DNA from: Myxococcota bacterium
Lineage (GTDB): Bacteria > Myxococcota_A > UBA9160 > UBA4427
DNA length: 40,477 bases
Assembly (NCBI GenBank): GCA_029941885.1
Contig: JAPYTP010000032.1
Location: 1 to 40,477, forward strand
Direction of reading: 5' to 3'
Numbering within the stretch: position 1 is the stretch's first letter; every line of letters begins with the position of its first letter. The position numbers and the translations under genes are program-made. This document shows positions 7,538-15,965 of the stretch, piece by piece. The notes under the pieces were generated by a model. It did not search any database. It was not told where the DNA came from and saw only the letters and a list, made by a program, of their open reading frames with translations.

Positions 7538-8680
7538 ATGACTGCGGATTCGAAGAGTGGGAGCAGGCGAGGCGAAACGGCGCTCGTGATCGGAGGAACG
7601 GGTCCGAGCGGACCCTTCGTCGTGAATGGCCTCGTCGACCGGGGCTTCGAGACGACGATTCTGCACAGTGGCAACCACGAGCCGCCGGAGATCCTGCCAG
7701 AGGTCGAGCATATCCACACGGATGCCTACGACCCCGAAAAGGTCGGGTCGGCTCTCGGTGGGCGCAACTTCGACGTGTGTGTCGCAACCTATGGTCGGCT
7801 TCGGCGGAACGCAGAACTCCTGGCCGGGCGGGTCGGGCAATTCATCTCCGTCGGCGGCTTCCCGGGCTACCAGGGCTATATGAACGCGCCGCTCTTCGAT
7901 CCGCCCGGAATGCCCACCCCGACGCGAGAGGATGGGCTACGGGTGAATGATCCGAGCCAGGACGAGAAGGGATTTCGGATCGCGCGGACCGAGGACCTGC
8001 TTTTCGAGGCCCAGCCGAATGCCACCCATTTCAGATATCCGTGGGTCTACGGTCCGCGACAGCCGGCGCCGAGGGAGTGGAGCTTCGTTCGCCGTGTCCT
8101 CGACCGGCGTCCGCATATCATCGTTGCTGAGGACGGGCTGAGTCTGTCGAGTTTCGGCTATGTCGAAAATCTCGCCCATGCACTTCTCCTGGCCGTCGAT
8201 CAGCCGGAGAAGGCGGCCGGTCAGATCTACAACGCCGCCGATCAGGAAGTCCTGTCGATCCGACAGGTCGTCGAGACGATCGCACGCTCGATGGGGCACG
8301 ACTGGGAGATCGTGTCCATGCCCTGGGAGGTTGCCTGGCCGGCGCGGCCCTTCGTCGCTCAGCCCTGGACGACTCACCGTATCGTGAGCATCGGCAAGCT
8401 CGAGAACGAACTCGGCTATCGCGATGTCGTCGATCCGCACGAAGCGCTGGCTCGAACCGCCCAGTGGCTGACGGAGAATCCGCCGGAGCCGGGTGGAACC
8501 GAGGAGATGGTTCTGCAGGATCCCTTCGACTATGTGGCGGAAGACGAGTTGATCGCGTCCTATCGAGATGCTCTGGCCCGAGTGGCGGAGCCGAAATGGA
8601 CCGGGGGGATCGAGCCGGGCTACGGGTTGGCATTCAGCGGGCCCGGGGGTCGAGCGCGAAGCAACCCAACGTTCGAGTGA
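7538..8680 (+). CDS. Extended SDR: NAD-dependent epimerase/dehydratase-like
   Basis: The 380-residue protein begins with a Rossmann motif LVIGGTGPSGPFVVNGL and has the family's FRYPWVYGPRQPAP substrate-side motif and GQIYNAADQEVLSIRQVVETIA. The expected YxxxK dyad is replaced by RIARTEDLLFEA, so it looks like an atypical extended SDR (isoflavone-reductase-like or binding-only). GGAG precedes the ATG by about 11 bases and a TAGAGT box lies about 100 bp upstream. It is convergent with the CoA-transferase gene. Substrate unknown. Confidence 0.82.
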   Translation: MTADSKSGSRRGETALVIGGTGPSGPFVVNGLVDRGFETTILHSGNHEPPEILPEVEHIHTDAYDPEKVGSALGGRNFDVCVATYGRLRRNAELLAGRVGQFISVGGFPGYQGYMNAPLFDPPGMPTPTREDGLRVNDPSQDEKGFRIARTEDLLFEAQPNATHFRYPWVYGPRQPAPREWSFVRRVLDRRPHIIVAEDGLSLSSFGYVENLAHALLLAVDQPEKAAGQIYNAADQEVLSIRQVVETIARSMGHDWEIVSMPWEVAWPARPFVAQPWTTHRIVSIGKLENELGYRDVVDPHEALARTAQWLTENPPEPGGTEEMVLQDPFDYVAEDELIASYRDALARVAEPKWTGGIEPGYGLAFSGPGGRARSNPTFE

Positions 8681-8687
8681 ACGGAGG

Positions 8688-8702
8688 GGCCCTGGCGGGG
8701 CC
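8688..8702. terminator. Short GC hairpin between convergent genes
   Basis: GGCCC-TGGCG-GGGCC forms a 5-bp stem just after the extended SDR stop and before the convergent CoA-transferase stop; GACCGTTTCG follows. The T-rich tail is poor, so this is a weak bidirectional terminator candidate. Confidence 0.25.
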
Positions 8703-8756
8703 GACCGTTTCGCTCGGCGGATGCTGAATCACTGTCGGGGTCCGACTCGATCGTGC

Positions 8757-9962
8757 CTAACGAATCGTTTTTCCGACGCGGAGAGCATCGATCGCAGCCT
8801 GGGTAAGACCGAGTTCGCGGAGCACTTCCTCGGAATGCTCGCCGAGGCGTGGTGCATGGCGGTCGATCGAAGCAGGGGTGCGGCTGAAGCCCCAGGGCGG
8901 GGCGATGTATCGGGTCGCGCCGAAGCGATCGTCTTCGAGGATCCGTACGGTCTCGCGATGTCGTACCTGTGGATCTTCGAGGAATGCCTCGACATCGTTG
9001 ACAGGGCCAAAGGTCGCCCCCTCCTCTCGCGCCCGGGCAACGAAGTCGGCGCTCGCCCATTTCTTGATCTCCGGCTTCAGCGTCGCGACGAGATCGACGT
9101 AGTTGCCGAGCCGTGTACCCATCTCCTGGAAGCGCGGGTCCGTCACGAGTTCCATCCGGTCGAGCACGCGGCAGAGCGCGGCGAACTGGTGGTCCTGGAT
9201 GACCAACCCCACCACGTGGCCGTCGGCGGTCTCCCAGGCACTGAAGAACGCGTCGGACATCCCGGTCTCGACGAAATCCGGCGGGAAGGCGCGTGGTGTC
9301 ATCGGGTCGGGCAAGGCGAAGGCGGCATACGCATCCAACATCGAAACCTCCACACGCTGGCCGCGCCGATCCGGATCCCGCTCTCGGGCGAAGAGCGCGG
9401 CGTTGATGGCACCCACGGCGGTGATGGCACTCGTCTTGTCGGCGATGGGTCCGTGGACGGGCTTGGGCGGACCGGCACCGCCCTGGGCCGGCATGACGCC
9501 AACGAGTCCCTGCATGAGTTGGTCGTAGGCGGGAAGAGAGGCGTAGGGGCCATCGCTCCCGAAGCCATTGATCGATGCGAAAATGAGCCCGGGATGTCGC
9601 TGGGAGAGAGTTTCGTAGCCGAGGCCGAGTCGGTCCATCACGTCGGGACGAAAATTTTCGACCAGGACATCGATTCTGGGGATGGTCTCGAGAATGAGAT
9701 CGCGTCCGGCCTCGCTCTTCAGATCGACGACCAGACTCCGCTTGTTGCGGTTCATCTGGGTGTGCATCGCTGAGAAGAGGGGTTCCTTGAAGGGAGCACC
9801 GGAGTAGCGGGTCTGGTCCCCGGTCGGGGATTCGAGTTTGATCACATCGGCCCCGAGGTCGCCGAGTGCCTGGGTACACATCGGTCCCGAGACAACGCTC
9901 GTCAGGTCGAGCACGCGGATCCCCGCGAGCGGACCGCTGCGTTCTTCGCTCGTTGTAGTCAT
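8757..9962 (-). CDS. Class III CoA-transferase (CaiB/BaiF family)
   Basis: The 401-residue protein starts with LAGIRVLDLTSVVSGPMCTQ and has GADVIKLESPTGD, NRNKRSLVVDLK and the catalytic region PIADKTSAITA with the nucleophilic Asp at about residue 175. Family members transfer CoA between carboxylic acids through an aspartyl-CoA anhydride. Here it would activate an acid intermediate for beta-oxidation-like steps. Its ATG overlaps the stop of the P450 gene (ATGA), so the two are translationally coupled as the last genes of a six-gene minus-strand operon. Length fits the family. Confidence 0.93.
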   Translation of the reverse strand: MTTTSEERSGPLAGIRVLDLTSVVSGPMCTQALGDLGADVIKLESPTGDQTRYSGAPFKEPLFSAMHTQMNRNKRSLVVDLKSEAGRDLILETIPRIDVLVENFRPDVMDRLGLGYETLSQRHPGLIFASINGFGSDGPYASLPAYDQLMQGLVGVMPAQGGAGPPKPVHGPIADKTSAITAVGAINAALFARERDPDRRGQRVEVSMLDAYAAFALPDPMTPRAFPPDFVETGMSDAFFSAWETADGHVVGLVIQDHQFAALCRVLDRMELVTDPRFQEMGTRLGNYVDLVATLKPEIKKWASADFVARAREEGATFGPVNDVEAFLEDPQVRHRETVRILEDDRFGATRYIAPPWGFSRTPASIDRHAPRLGEHSEEVLRELGLTQAAIDALRVGKTIR

Positions 9963-11260
9963 GCCGAGCGCCGGAGCGAGTCTTCCTCGGCGGCTCCCAA
10001 GTGTTGTCCGGGAACGAATCGAATCGGAAGAGACGCCGGTCCTCGTACGGCGGGATTCGACCGATAACCGATCCCTTCGAAGCTTCCGACGAGTTCGAGG
10101 TTCGCCAGCCGTTCCACCACGTGGCCCAGGGCCACGTCCAGTTCGAGGCGTGCCAGCTGCGCTCCGATACAGAAATGCCGGCCGATCCCAAAGGAACTCG
10201 AGTCGTGGGGTGTTCGCAGAATGTCGAACCGATCGGGATCTTCGATGACGGCCGGGTCGCGATTTGCCGAGGGGACCGAGAGGAAGAGCATCTGGCCCTT
10301 TCGCACCGGCGCGCCACCGATTTCGGTGTCCGATTTCGCGTAGCGAATCAGAAATCGTCCCGGATGTTGGTGCCGGACGATTTCTGCGGCGGCGTTCGCG
10401 CGACAGGCGGGATCATCTCGGAAGCGTGCGAGCTGATCCGGATGTTTCAGAAGCTCGATCATCCCGAAGGACAGCGAGTTGGCGGTCGTCTCGGAACCCG
10501 CCACGATGATCGTCATGAGGGTTCCCAGGATCTCGTCGGGCGTGAAGCCGCGGTCCGTATCGTCCTCCGCGTGAACCATGTCCGTCATCAGATCCTCGCC
10601 GGGATTCGCGCGCTTTTCCTCCATCAATTCCCGGACCTCTTCCATGTGGACCGTCATGCTGTGGAGCGAATGCAGCTTCTCCTCTTCGCTGCACATCGGA
10701 TTGAAAGCGACGACCACGGAATCCGCGAGGGTCTTGAAGCGCCGTTCGCGGTCGCTGTCCCGCGCAATTCCCATCAATCGGCTCACGATGTTGACGGGAA
10801 AGATCTCGGCGAATTCCTTTGCGAAATCACAGCCGCCTCGTTCGATGAAGGCGTCGATCAACTCGTCCGCCAGCGAGTGCATGAGTGGATCGAGATGTTT
10901 GACAGCCCGTCGGGTGAGGGCCGCGGAGGCCAGCTTGCGGAGCCGGGTATGCTCGGCCCCTTCGGCGGAGAGCAGATTAGAACTCAGCATGCGGATGACC
11001 GGATGTTCGCTGTGCTCCGGCGGAGGAGGCTGCCAGTTCTCCCACAGCATCCGGTCGCCGGAGAATCTCGACTCGTCCGAGAGTGCCTCGACGACGTGGG
11101 CGTGACAGGACAGGAAGAGCGCACCGAAGCCGGGGATCTCGTAGACCGGCGCATGCTCGCGCAAGACCGAGAGGATCGGGTAGGGATCGCGATCGTATTC
11201 GGGGCTCATCGGGTTGAAGATGAAGCGAGGGTCGCTCGGAAGGATCACTTGGCTGGACAT
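9959..11260 (-). CDS. Cytochrome P450
   Basis: From the ATG at 11260 (MSSQVILPSD) the protein has 433 residues, typical of soluble bacterial P450s. The longer ORF to 11431 runs into the upstream gene and is not needed. Motifs: I-helix AGSETT (254-259), K-helix EIVR (293-296) and heme loop FGIGRHFCIGAQLAR with ligand Cys364. It should hydroxylate a hydrophobic substrate with electrons from a ferredoxin or reductase, neither of which is encoded nearby. The start has no strong Shine-Dalgarno; it lies 24 bp after the quinone oxidoreductase stop, so re-initiation is plausible. It overlaps the CoA-transferase by four bases. Confidence 0.93.
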   Translation of the reverse strand: MSSQVILPSDPRFIFNPMSPEYDRDPYPILSVLREHAPVYEIPGFGALFLSCHAHVVEALSDESRFSGDRMLWENWQPPPPEHSEHPVIRMLSSNLLSAEGAEHTRLRKLASAALTRRAVKHLDPLMHSLADELIDAFIERGGCDFAKEFAEIFPVNIVSRLMGIARDSDRERRFKTLADSVVVAFNPMCSEEEKLHSLHSMTVHMEEVRELMEEKRANPGEDLMTDMVHAEDDTDRGFTPDEILGTLMTIIVAGSETTANSLSFGMIELLKHPDQLARFRDDPACRANAAAEIVRHQHPGRFLIRYAKSDTEIGGAPVRKGQMLFLSVPSANRDPAVIEDPDRFDILRTPHDSSSFGIGRHFCIGAQLARLELDVALGHVVERLANLELVGSFEGIGYRSNPAVRGPASLPIRFVPGQHLGAAEEDSLRRSA

Positions 11261-11283
11261 GAAGTCGATTCGTACCCTGTGGC

Positions 11284-12291
11284 TCAGGCCGGTGCCGTGG
11301 CGTCTGGATGGACCCGGAGCGCGAGTTTGCCCCGGACCTTGCTCGCGGCAAGCCGTTCGAGTGCCGCTGGAAGTTCTTCGAAGGCGACCATTTCCTCGAT
11401 TTGGGTCTTGAGTCGACCATCCTTCCACCAACCCAGGAGTCGCTCCTGGGCGACTTCCTTGAAGGCGCGGTCATAGTTGCTGGGGATGACGCCGACGACG
11501 GAGTAGTTCTGATAGACCATGTGGGCGGTGTCGACCGGACCCCAGGATCCGCTCGCGAACCCGATCGCGAGAATGCGCCCCTCATGCGCGACGCATTTGC
11601 TAGCGGCTGTGAACGCGGAACCCCCGACCGGATCGTAGACGCACTGCGCGCCCTTGCCGTCGGTCGCTTCCATGACCGCCTCGGAGATGTCGTGCTGCTT
11701 GCGGTCGATGACGACGTCGGCGCCCAGACTCTCGCAGTACTCGATCTTCTCCTGACCGGCGACCGTTGCAATCACGCGCGCACCGAGGGCCTTTGCGACC
11801 TGGATGGCAGCCGTGCCAGTCCCGCCGGCTCCGCCGAGCACGAGCAGGGTCTCGCCGGCTTCGAGCTTTCCACGGGTAACCAGCCCGATATAGGCGGTGT
11901 GAAACGGGATCAGGAAGGCGGCGCCTTCCGCATCGGTCATGCCGTCGGGGACGGGCAGGCAGAAATCGTCGAGCGCGAGGCATTGCTCGGCGTAGCTCCC
12001 ATTCCCCGTGAAGAAACTCGTGACCGCCATGATGCGGTCGCCGACCTGGCGATTCTCGACCCCGTCCGCCCAGCCGACCACGCGCCCGACGACTTCCTGG
12101 CCCTGGGTGAAGGGGATCTGGGGTGTCATCGCATAACTGCCCTGACACATGAAGACGTCGGGTAGGCCCATTCCGGCGGCCAGGACTTCGATCAGCACGG
12201 TTCCTTCGTAGGGCACCGGCGTCGGGAGGTCTTCGCCGAGCACGAGGACATCTTTCGGACTGCCGGGTTTCACGGTTTGCCAAGCACGCAT
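11284..12291 (-). CDS. Zinc-free MDR: NADPH:quinone oxidoreductase-like
   Basis: From ATG 12291 (MRAWQTVKPG) the protein has 335 residues, with AGGAG nine bases upstream. It shows the MDR fold without zinc cysteines, a QGQEVVGRVVGWADGV segment in the GroES-like domain, and a nucleotide-binding motif LLVLGGAGGTGTAAIQVAKALGARVIA. It matches QOR/enoyl reductase-type MDRs that use NADPH to reduce quinones or activated double bonds. It lies between DUF1214 and the P450 in the same operon, so it may reduce an enone made by the pathway; that step is inference. Confidence 0.9.
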   Translation of the reverse strand: MRAWQTVKPGSPKDVLVLGEDLPTPVPYEGTVLIEVLAAGMGLPDVFMCQGSYAMTPQIPFTQGQEVVGRVVGWADGVENRQVGDRIMAVTSFFTGNGSYAEQCLALDDFCLPVPDGMTDAEGAAFLIPFHTAYIGLVTRGKLEAGETLLVLGGAGGTGTAAIQVAKALGARVIATVAGQEKIEYCESLGADVVIDRKQHDISEAVMEATDGKGAQCVYDPVGGSAFTAASKCVAHEGRILAIGFASGSWGPVDTAHMVYQNYSVVGVIPSNYDRAFKEVAQERLLGWWKDGRLKTQIEEMVAFEELPAALERLAASKVRGKLALRVHPDATAPA

Positions 12292-12386
12292 CGGTCGATC
12301 TCCTCTCGAGGGAAGTTGGATTGCGCTCGTCGCGCGGTCGGGGTTGAGAGCGGGAGACGGAAGCGAGATGCAATCCCCCGTCGGGC

Positions 12387-13670
12387 TCAGGTGACGGGCT
12401 CTCGACGTTGGAGATGACGATGGCGAATCGCGAGGGCCCGACGACGTTCCTCCGGACCATAGCCCGGCGTCCCGGCGGGCAACTGCTCCCGAACGCTTTC
12501 GAAGGGGACGATTTTCACGCTCGGCGCCGGCTTCGTCTTCGTCCACACGTACCGGTACTGGATCATGCCCTCGGGATGACCCCAGGTATCGATCCAGTTC
12601 TGGACGCCGGGATCCTCGTGGGCGATCACGAAGCGCGCGTGGCCGTCGGGATCGACGTGGGACTGTCTATGGTTGAGTCCGGTCTGGTGTGTCGCCCAAT
12701 CCATCGTTCGGAACCAGGTGTCACAGAGCTGGATCTGCCAATAGCGGGCATCGGGAACCTCGAACTCGACGATCATGGCCTCGTCCGGATCCAGTGACCA
12801 CCAATCGTTTCCGTACACGATGTCCCGGGCGCCACCGACGAAGGGGACGGGGCCGAGCAATCTTCCCTTGATGTGGTCGCGTCGCAGCTGGTCGATCCAT
12901 TCCTGCCAGAATTTCGTAGTCTGCAGGGTCCACAAGCCCGCTTCATCGAGAAGTTCCGCCATCCGGGCCGGAGTGAGTGGGGCCGGCGCGCAGCCTTCGC
13001 CCCCGATCCGGTGGATCTCGAAACGCGCCGGGATTTCGGTCTCCCAATCTGCAAAGTATTGGCGCACGCACCAGTAGCGGGTCTCCGGGGGCATGTGCAT
13101 GAAGTTGCCGCCCCATCCCGCGGGTTTTTGCGCGGCGAGGAGGAGTTCGAAGCTTCCGTCCGCCTCGCAATCGATTTCGGACAAGAGGACGGTATCGAAG
13201 ACCTGATCGTCCCCGAGCTGCATATATCCGTCCTTGGTTTCGAGGAGTGCCTCGAAAACGTTGTTCTTGTTGCCCGAGATCAGATATTGCGCGTGGGGAC
13301 CGACGCGACACCACAAATATTGATTGTCGACGTTCTCCGCGCCCCATTTGGCTTCGGAATCGGGACTGCGGACGATGCGCGGAGTGTCCGGATCGGAGAG
13401 CTGGAGGGCTTGTTGGATTCCGCCATTGGTGAGGCCCAGGACGTATTTCATGGCTTGCGCCTGAAGTTCACCGGGTGTGGCCGTCTCGCCGGTCGGAAAT
13501 TCGAGCAGATGGGCTCCAGCCTCTTCGAGAGAGTGACAGAAGCTGCGCCAGGCCTCCCCCGAAAGAAGCCGTTTCGCATTCTCTTCCGAAGTGCGGTCCG
13601 GGCCACGCAGTTCATCCCGAAGTGCCTGGCCGAAGATGCCGCTTCCGCCAATCGCTGGTTCTTGGCTCAT
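12387..13670 (-). CDS. DUF1214-domain protein
   Basis: The 427-residue protein carries a DUF1214-like C-terminal region: YGNDWWSLDPDEAMIVEFEV, then ARYWQIQLCDTWFRTMDW and later WIDTWGHPEGMIQYRY. The N-terminal two thirds include WCRVGPHAQYLISGNK. No signal peptide is seen, so it is probably cytoplasmic. No catalytic residue can be named for the family. It is placed second after the sulfotransferase in an oxidative catabolic operon, which suggests a role in handling a hydrophobic substrate or its sulfated form; this is speculation. GAAGGAGA precedes the ATG. Confidence 0.78.
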   Translation of the reverse strand: MSQEPAIGGSGIFGQALRDELRGPDRTSEENAKRLLSGEAWRSFCHSLEEAGAHLLEFPTGETATPGELQAQAMKYVLGLTNGGIQQALQLSDPDTPRIVRSPDSEAKWGAENVDNQYLWCRVGPHAQYLISGNKNNVFEALLETKDGYMQLGDDQVFDTVLLSEIDCEADGSFELLLAAQKPAGWGGNFMHMPPETRYWCVRQYFADWETEIPARFEIHRIGGEGCAPAPLTPARMAELLDEAGLWTLQTTKFWQEWIDQLRRDHIKGRLLGPVPFVGGARDIVYGNDWWSLDPDEAMIVEFEVPDARYWQIQLCDTWFRTMDWATHQTGLNHRQSHVDPDGHARFVIAHEDPGVQNWIDTWGHPEGMIQYRYVWTKTKPAPSVKIVPFESVREQLPAGTPGYGPEERRRALAIRHRHLQRREPVT

Positions 13671-13715
13671 CGTTCGATCTCCTTCTGCAGTCGTGGCGCC
13701 CCGCTGTCGGGCCGA

Positions 13716-14948
13716 TCACGCTTCGTTCTTGACCTGGTATCGCTCGTAGTAGTCGCTGAATCGTGCTCGCTCTTCGTCGAGGTCGAGGCCGGTATCTGTG
13801 AAATCGTATTGGTGTGCGCCGTGCCGCCCCTTGGGCTTGCCGTCGATATAGCTCTGCTGGGCTCGGCGAGACGTCTCGGGATAGTCGATCTCGAAATGGT
13901 CGTATAGCCCGGCGAGAGCAGCGACCGGATCGTTGATCAGCTCGGCGTATCGCAGGTCGTAGCACTGACTTTCGGGGAGGCGGCCGGAATCACGCAGAGC
14001 GGTCATCCCGTCGAGCAGCGTCTTGCAGGTCTCCCCCGTGAACCAGCCGGCCATCGCGTCGGCGTCGACCTCGTCCGAGCGAACGTACGCCGTCGAATAG
14101 AGGATGGAGATGACCGAGGGGAGGACCCTGAGAGGGTCACGATGCGTGAAGACGATGCGCGCGTCGGGATAGACCGCGAGGAGCGCATCGAGTTGGCTCA
14201 TGTGGGAGGGTGATTTGAGGGCCCAGCATTCGCCCGGACATTTCCACTGCAGATTCTGGAGCATCTGTTTGTGAAACTCGAAGCCGGGAATCCGATCGCA
14301 TCCGGCGTACCAGGCCGCGTAACTCGGAACGACATGGCGACCCATCCATTCGTCGCTGACAAAGGAATGGGCCATGACCTGGACGTCTTCGACGGGGATG
14401 TCGCCGCCGAGTTCGTGCATCATGTCGTACTCGGGAACGATTTCGCACCACAGCCGGATCTGTCGATCTGCGCGCGCGATGCGCTCATCGGTCCGATAGG
14501 TCGCTGTCTCGGGCGGCGGGCAAGGATTTCGAACTTCCCAGTGAAGCGGGGCGCGATGCCGCGGATCGACGGCAAGCAGTTCGTGTGTAATCGAGGTCCC
14601 CGTGCGCGGCAGGCCCGTGATGAAGATCGGGCGGTCGATGACTTCGTCGGAAATTTCCGGGTGGCGCTTGCGTGTCTCGGTGATCTGCAGGCGTACAGTC
14701 AGGGAGTTGAGCAGATCGTCTCGGATGAGGAGTGCACCCACCGTGTGGAGCTTGGCCTCCTCGCGAAGGGATTCGACGAAGATCTCGAAGGGCTCGCGAA
14801 AACGGTCGTCGCCGAAATCGTCGAGGCCGGTGCGAGCGGTGGCTTCGACCATGAGTGCTTGGGCGTCCAGGCCGATCCAGGCGGGGTCGCTGTTCTCGTT
14901 GAGGGCCGTCACCCAGGCGGGGCGCGGGCCGGGCTGCCAGATGGACAC
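13716..14948 (-). CDS. Sulfotransferase family protein (PAPS-dependent type)
   Basis: The 5'-phosphosulfate loop FITGLPRTGTSITHELL and the 3'-phosphate segment DARIVFTHRDPLRVLPSVIS identify a Sulfotransfer_3-like enzyme of about 410 residues. I prefer the GTG at 14948 (preceded by GAGAGGATCGATC), because the family-like N-terminus RPAWVTALN follows at once; the ATG at 14993 has no ribosome site. The enzyme would move sulfate from PAPS to a hydroxyl, for example one made by the neighbouring P450. No PAPS synthesis gene is present. It is 45 bp upstream of DUF1214 in the same operon. Confidence 0.88.
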   Translation of the reverse strand: MSIWQPGPRPAWVTALNENSDPAWIGLDAQALMVEATARTGLDDFGDDRFREPFEIFVESLREEAKLHTVGALLIRDDLLNSLTVRLQITETRKRHPEISDEVIDRPIFITGLPRTGTSITHELLAVDPRHRAPLHWEVRNPCPPPETATYRTDERIARADRQIRLWCEIVPEYDMMHELGGDIPVEDVQVMAHSFVSDEWMGRHVVPSYAAWYAGCDRIPGFEFHKQMLQNLQWKCPGECWALKSPSHMSQLDALLAVYPDARIVFTHRDPLRVLPSVISILYSTAYVRSDEVDADAMAGWFTGETCKTLLDGMTALRDSGRLPESQCYDLRYAELINDPVAALAGLYDHFEIDYPETSRRAQQSYIDGKPKGRHGAHQYDFTDTGLDLDEERARFSDYYERYQVKNEA

Positions 14949-15058
14949 GATCGATCCTCTCGGGGCGGTGAAGACAGGTTTTCCCGGGGCCATACGGGAG
15001 GGTGGGAGATGGAAGGCGGAAGGAGAAAGGAGGAATGTGAAAGTTCGAAGGCGGAGGG

Positions 15059-15889
15059 CTAGGGCATGTAGGACCCGCCGCTCACACTGACGAGCTGCCC
15101 TGTGAGATGCGCGGATCGTTCCGAAGCAAAAAAGAGTGCGAGGTCGGCGATGTCTTCCGGGCGTCCGATGCGTCGGATGGGTTGGGCGGAGACGTTGAAA
15201 TTTGCTTCACCGGATTCAGCCGCCGCGGCCATTTCCTCTGGCGTGCCAAAGATTTCGTAGCCGTATTTCTGCCAGAAGCTGCCTTCGCCCACATGGTCCG
15301 CCTGATGCGGGACGATCCAGCCCGGGGCGATGCAGTTGATGCGTACGCCTTCTGGTCCCCACTCGTAGGCAAGGCCCTTCGAGAAGGCCATGACGAAGCC
15401 CTTGGTTCCGCCGTACATCGCGACCTGGTTGGCCGCTTCGGGCTCGAGGGCGGAGTTCGACGTAATGTTGACGATGCTGCCCGTGTTTCGGGCGACCATG
15501 CTGCGGCCAGCGGCGTGAGTGCAATTGTGCACGCCCCAGATGTTCAGGTTGACTTCCCACTCGGCTTCTTCGCGGGGCTTCTCGAGGAAGGGTCTGGGAT
15601 AGAAGACACCGCCTGCGTTGTTCACCAGGACGTCGACGGGCCCGAATTTCTTCTCCGTGGTCTCGGTCATCTCTTCGACCGCGTCGACCTGGGTGACGTC
15701 CGTCGCGACGACGATGACTTCGCCGGGTAGATCCTTCGCGGCATCCGCGACCTCCTGCCCCTTGATCGCGTCCCGCGTAGCGATCACGACATTTGCGCCT
15801 TCTTCGGCGAAACCGAGTACGAGACCCCGGCCGATTCCGCCGCTGCCACCGGTGATGATCGTGCTCTTGCCCGCGAGCCTGAGATCCAT
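15059..15889 (-). CDS. Short-chain dehydrogenase/reductase
   Basis: A classical SDR of 276 residues: cofactor loop TGGSGGIG (13-20), NNAG (90-93), catalytic Y159 and K163 in MYGGTKG, and Ser near 144-146. A helical insertion (FWQKYGYEIFGTPEEMAAAA) lengthens the substrate loop before the final VSVSGGSYMP. It should oxidise or reduce a secondary alcohol/ketone with NAD(P). GGAGGAGG precedes the ATG. It is the first gene of the operon that continues to the CoA-transferase and is divergent from the APH-like gene. Confidence 0.93.
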   Translation of the reverse strand: MDLRLAGKSTIITGGSGGIGRGLVLGFAEEGANVVIATRDAIKGQEVADAAKDLPGEVIVVATDVTQVDAVEEMTETTEKKFGPVDVLVNNAGGVFYPRPFLEKPREEAEWEVNLNIWGVHNCTHAAGRSMVARNTGSIVNITSNSALEPEAANQVAMYGGTKGFVMAFSKGLAYEWGPEGVRINCIAPGWIVPHQADHVGEGSFWQKYGYEIFGTPEEMAAAAESGEANFNVSAQPIRRIGRPEDIADLALFFASERSAHLTGQLVSVSGGSYMP

Positions 15890-15912
15890 TGGGAAGCCTC
15901 CTCCGAGGAGTC

Positions 15913-15939
15913 ATGCTAGCCAGTCGGAGGTGCTAGCGT
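15913..15939. promoter_or_regulatory. Candidate overlapping divergent promoters
   Basis: The 76-bp gap between the SDR (minus) and the APH-like gene (plus) has a direct repeat TGCTAGC at 15914-15920 and 15931-15937. The first copy contains TAGCAT on the minus strand (15913-15918) and the second TAGCGT on the plus strand (15934-15939). Both fit -10 boxes 23-27 bp from the respective starts. No good -35 hexamers are visible. Confidence 0.35.
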
Positions 15940-15965
15940 CGACCGCCGGAGACAGGAGAATCCCG

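Noticed and set aside
7285-7719. N-terminal extension of the PNPOx-like ORF to 7719
   Set aside because: The added residues are low-complexity and overlap the divergent SDR start; the ATG at 7284 starts at the domain.
8620-10317. Minus-strand ORF of 565 residues
   Set aside because: Arg-rich shadow of the CoA-transferase and P450 genes in another frame.
11261-11431. N-terminal extension of the P450 ORF
   Set aside because: It is out-of-frame sequence of the upstream quinone oxidoreductase gene.
15618-15965. Extension of the APH-like ORF to 15618
   Set aside because: It is antisense to the SDR gene; the ATG at 15966 has AGGAG.
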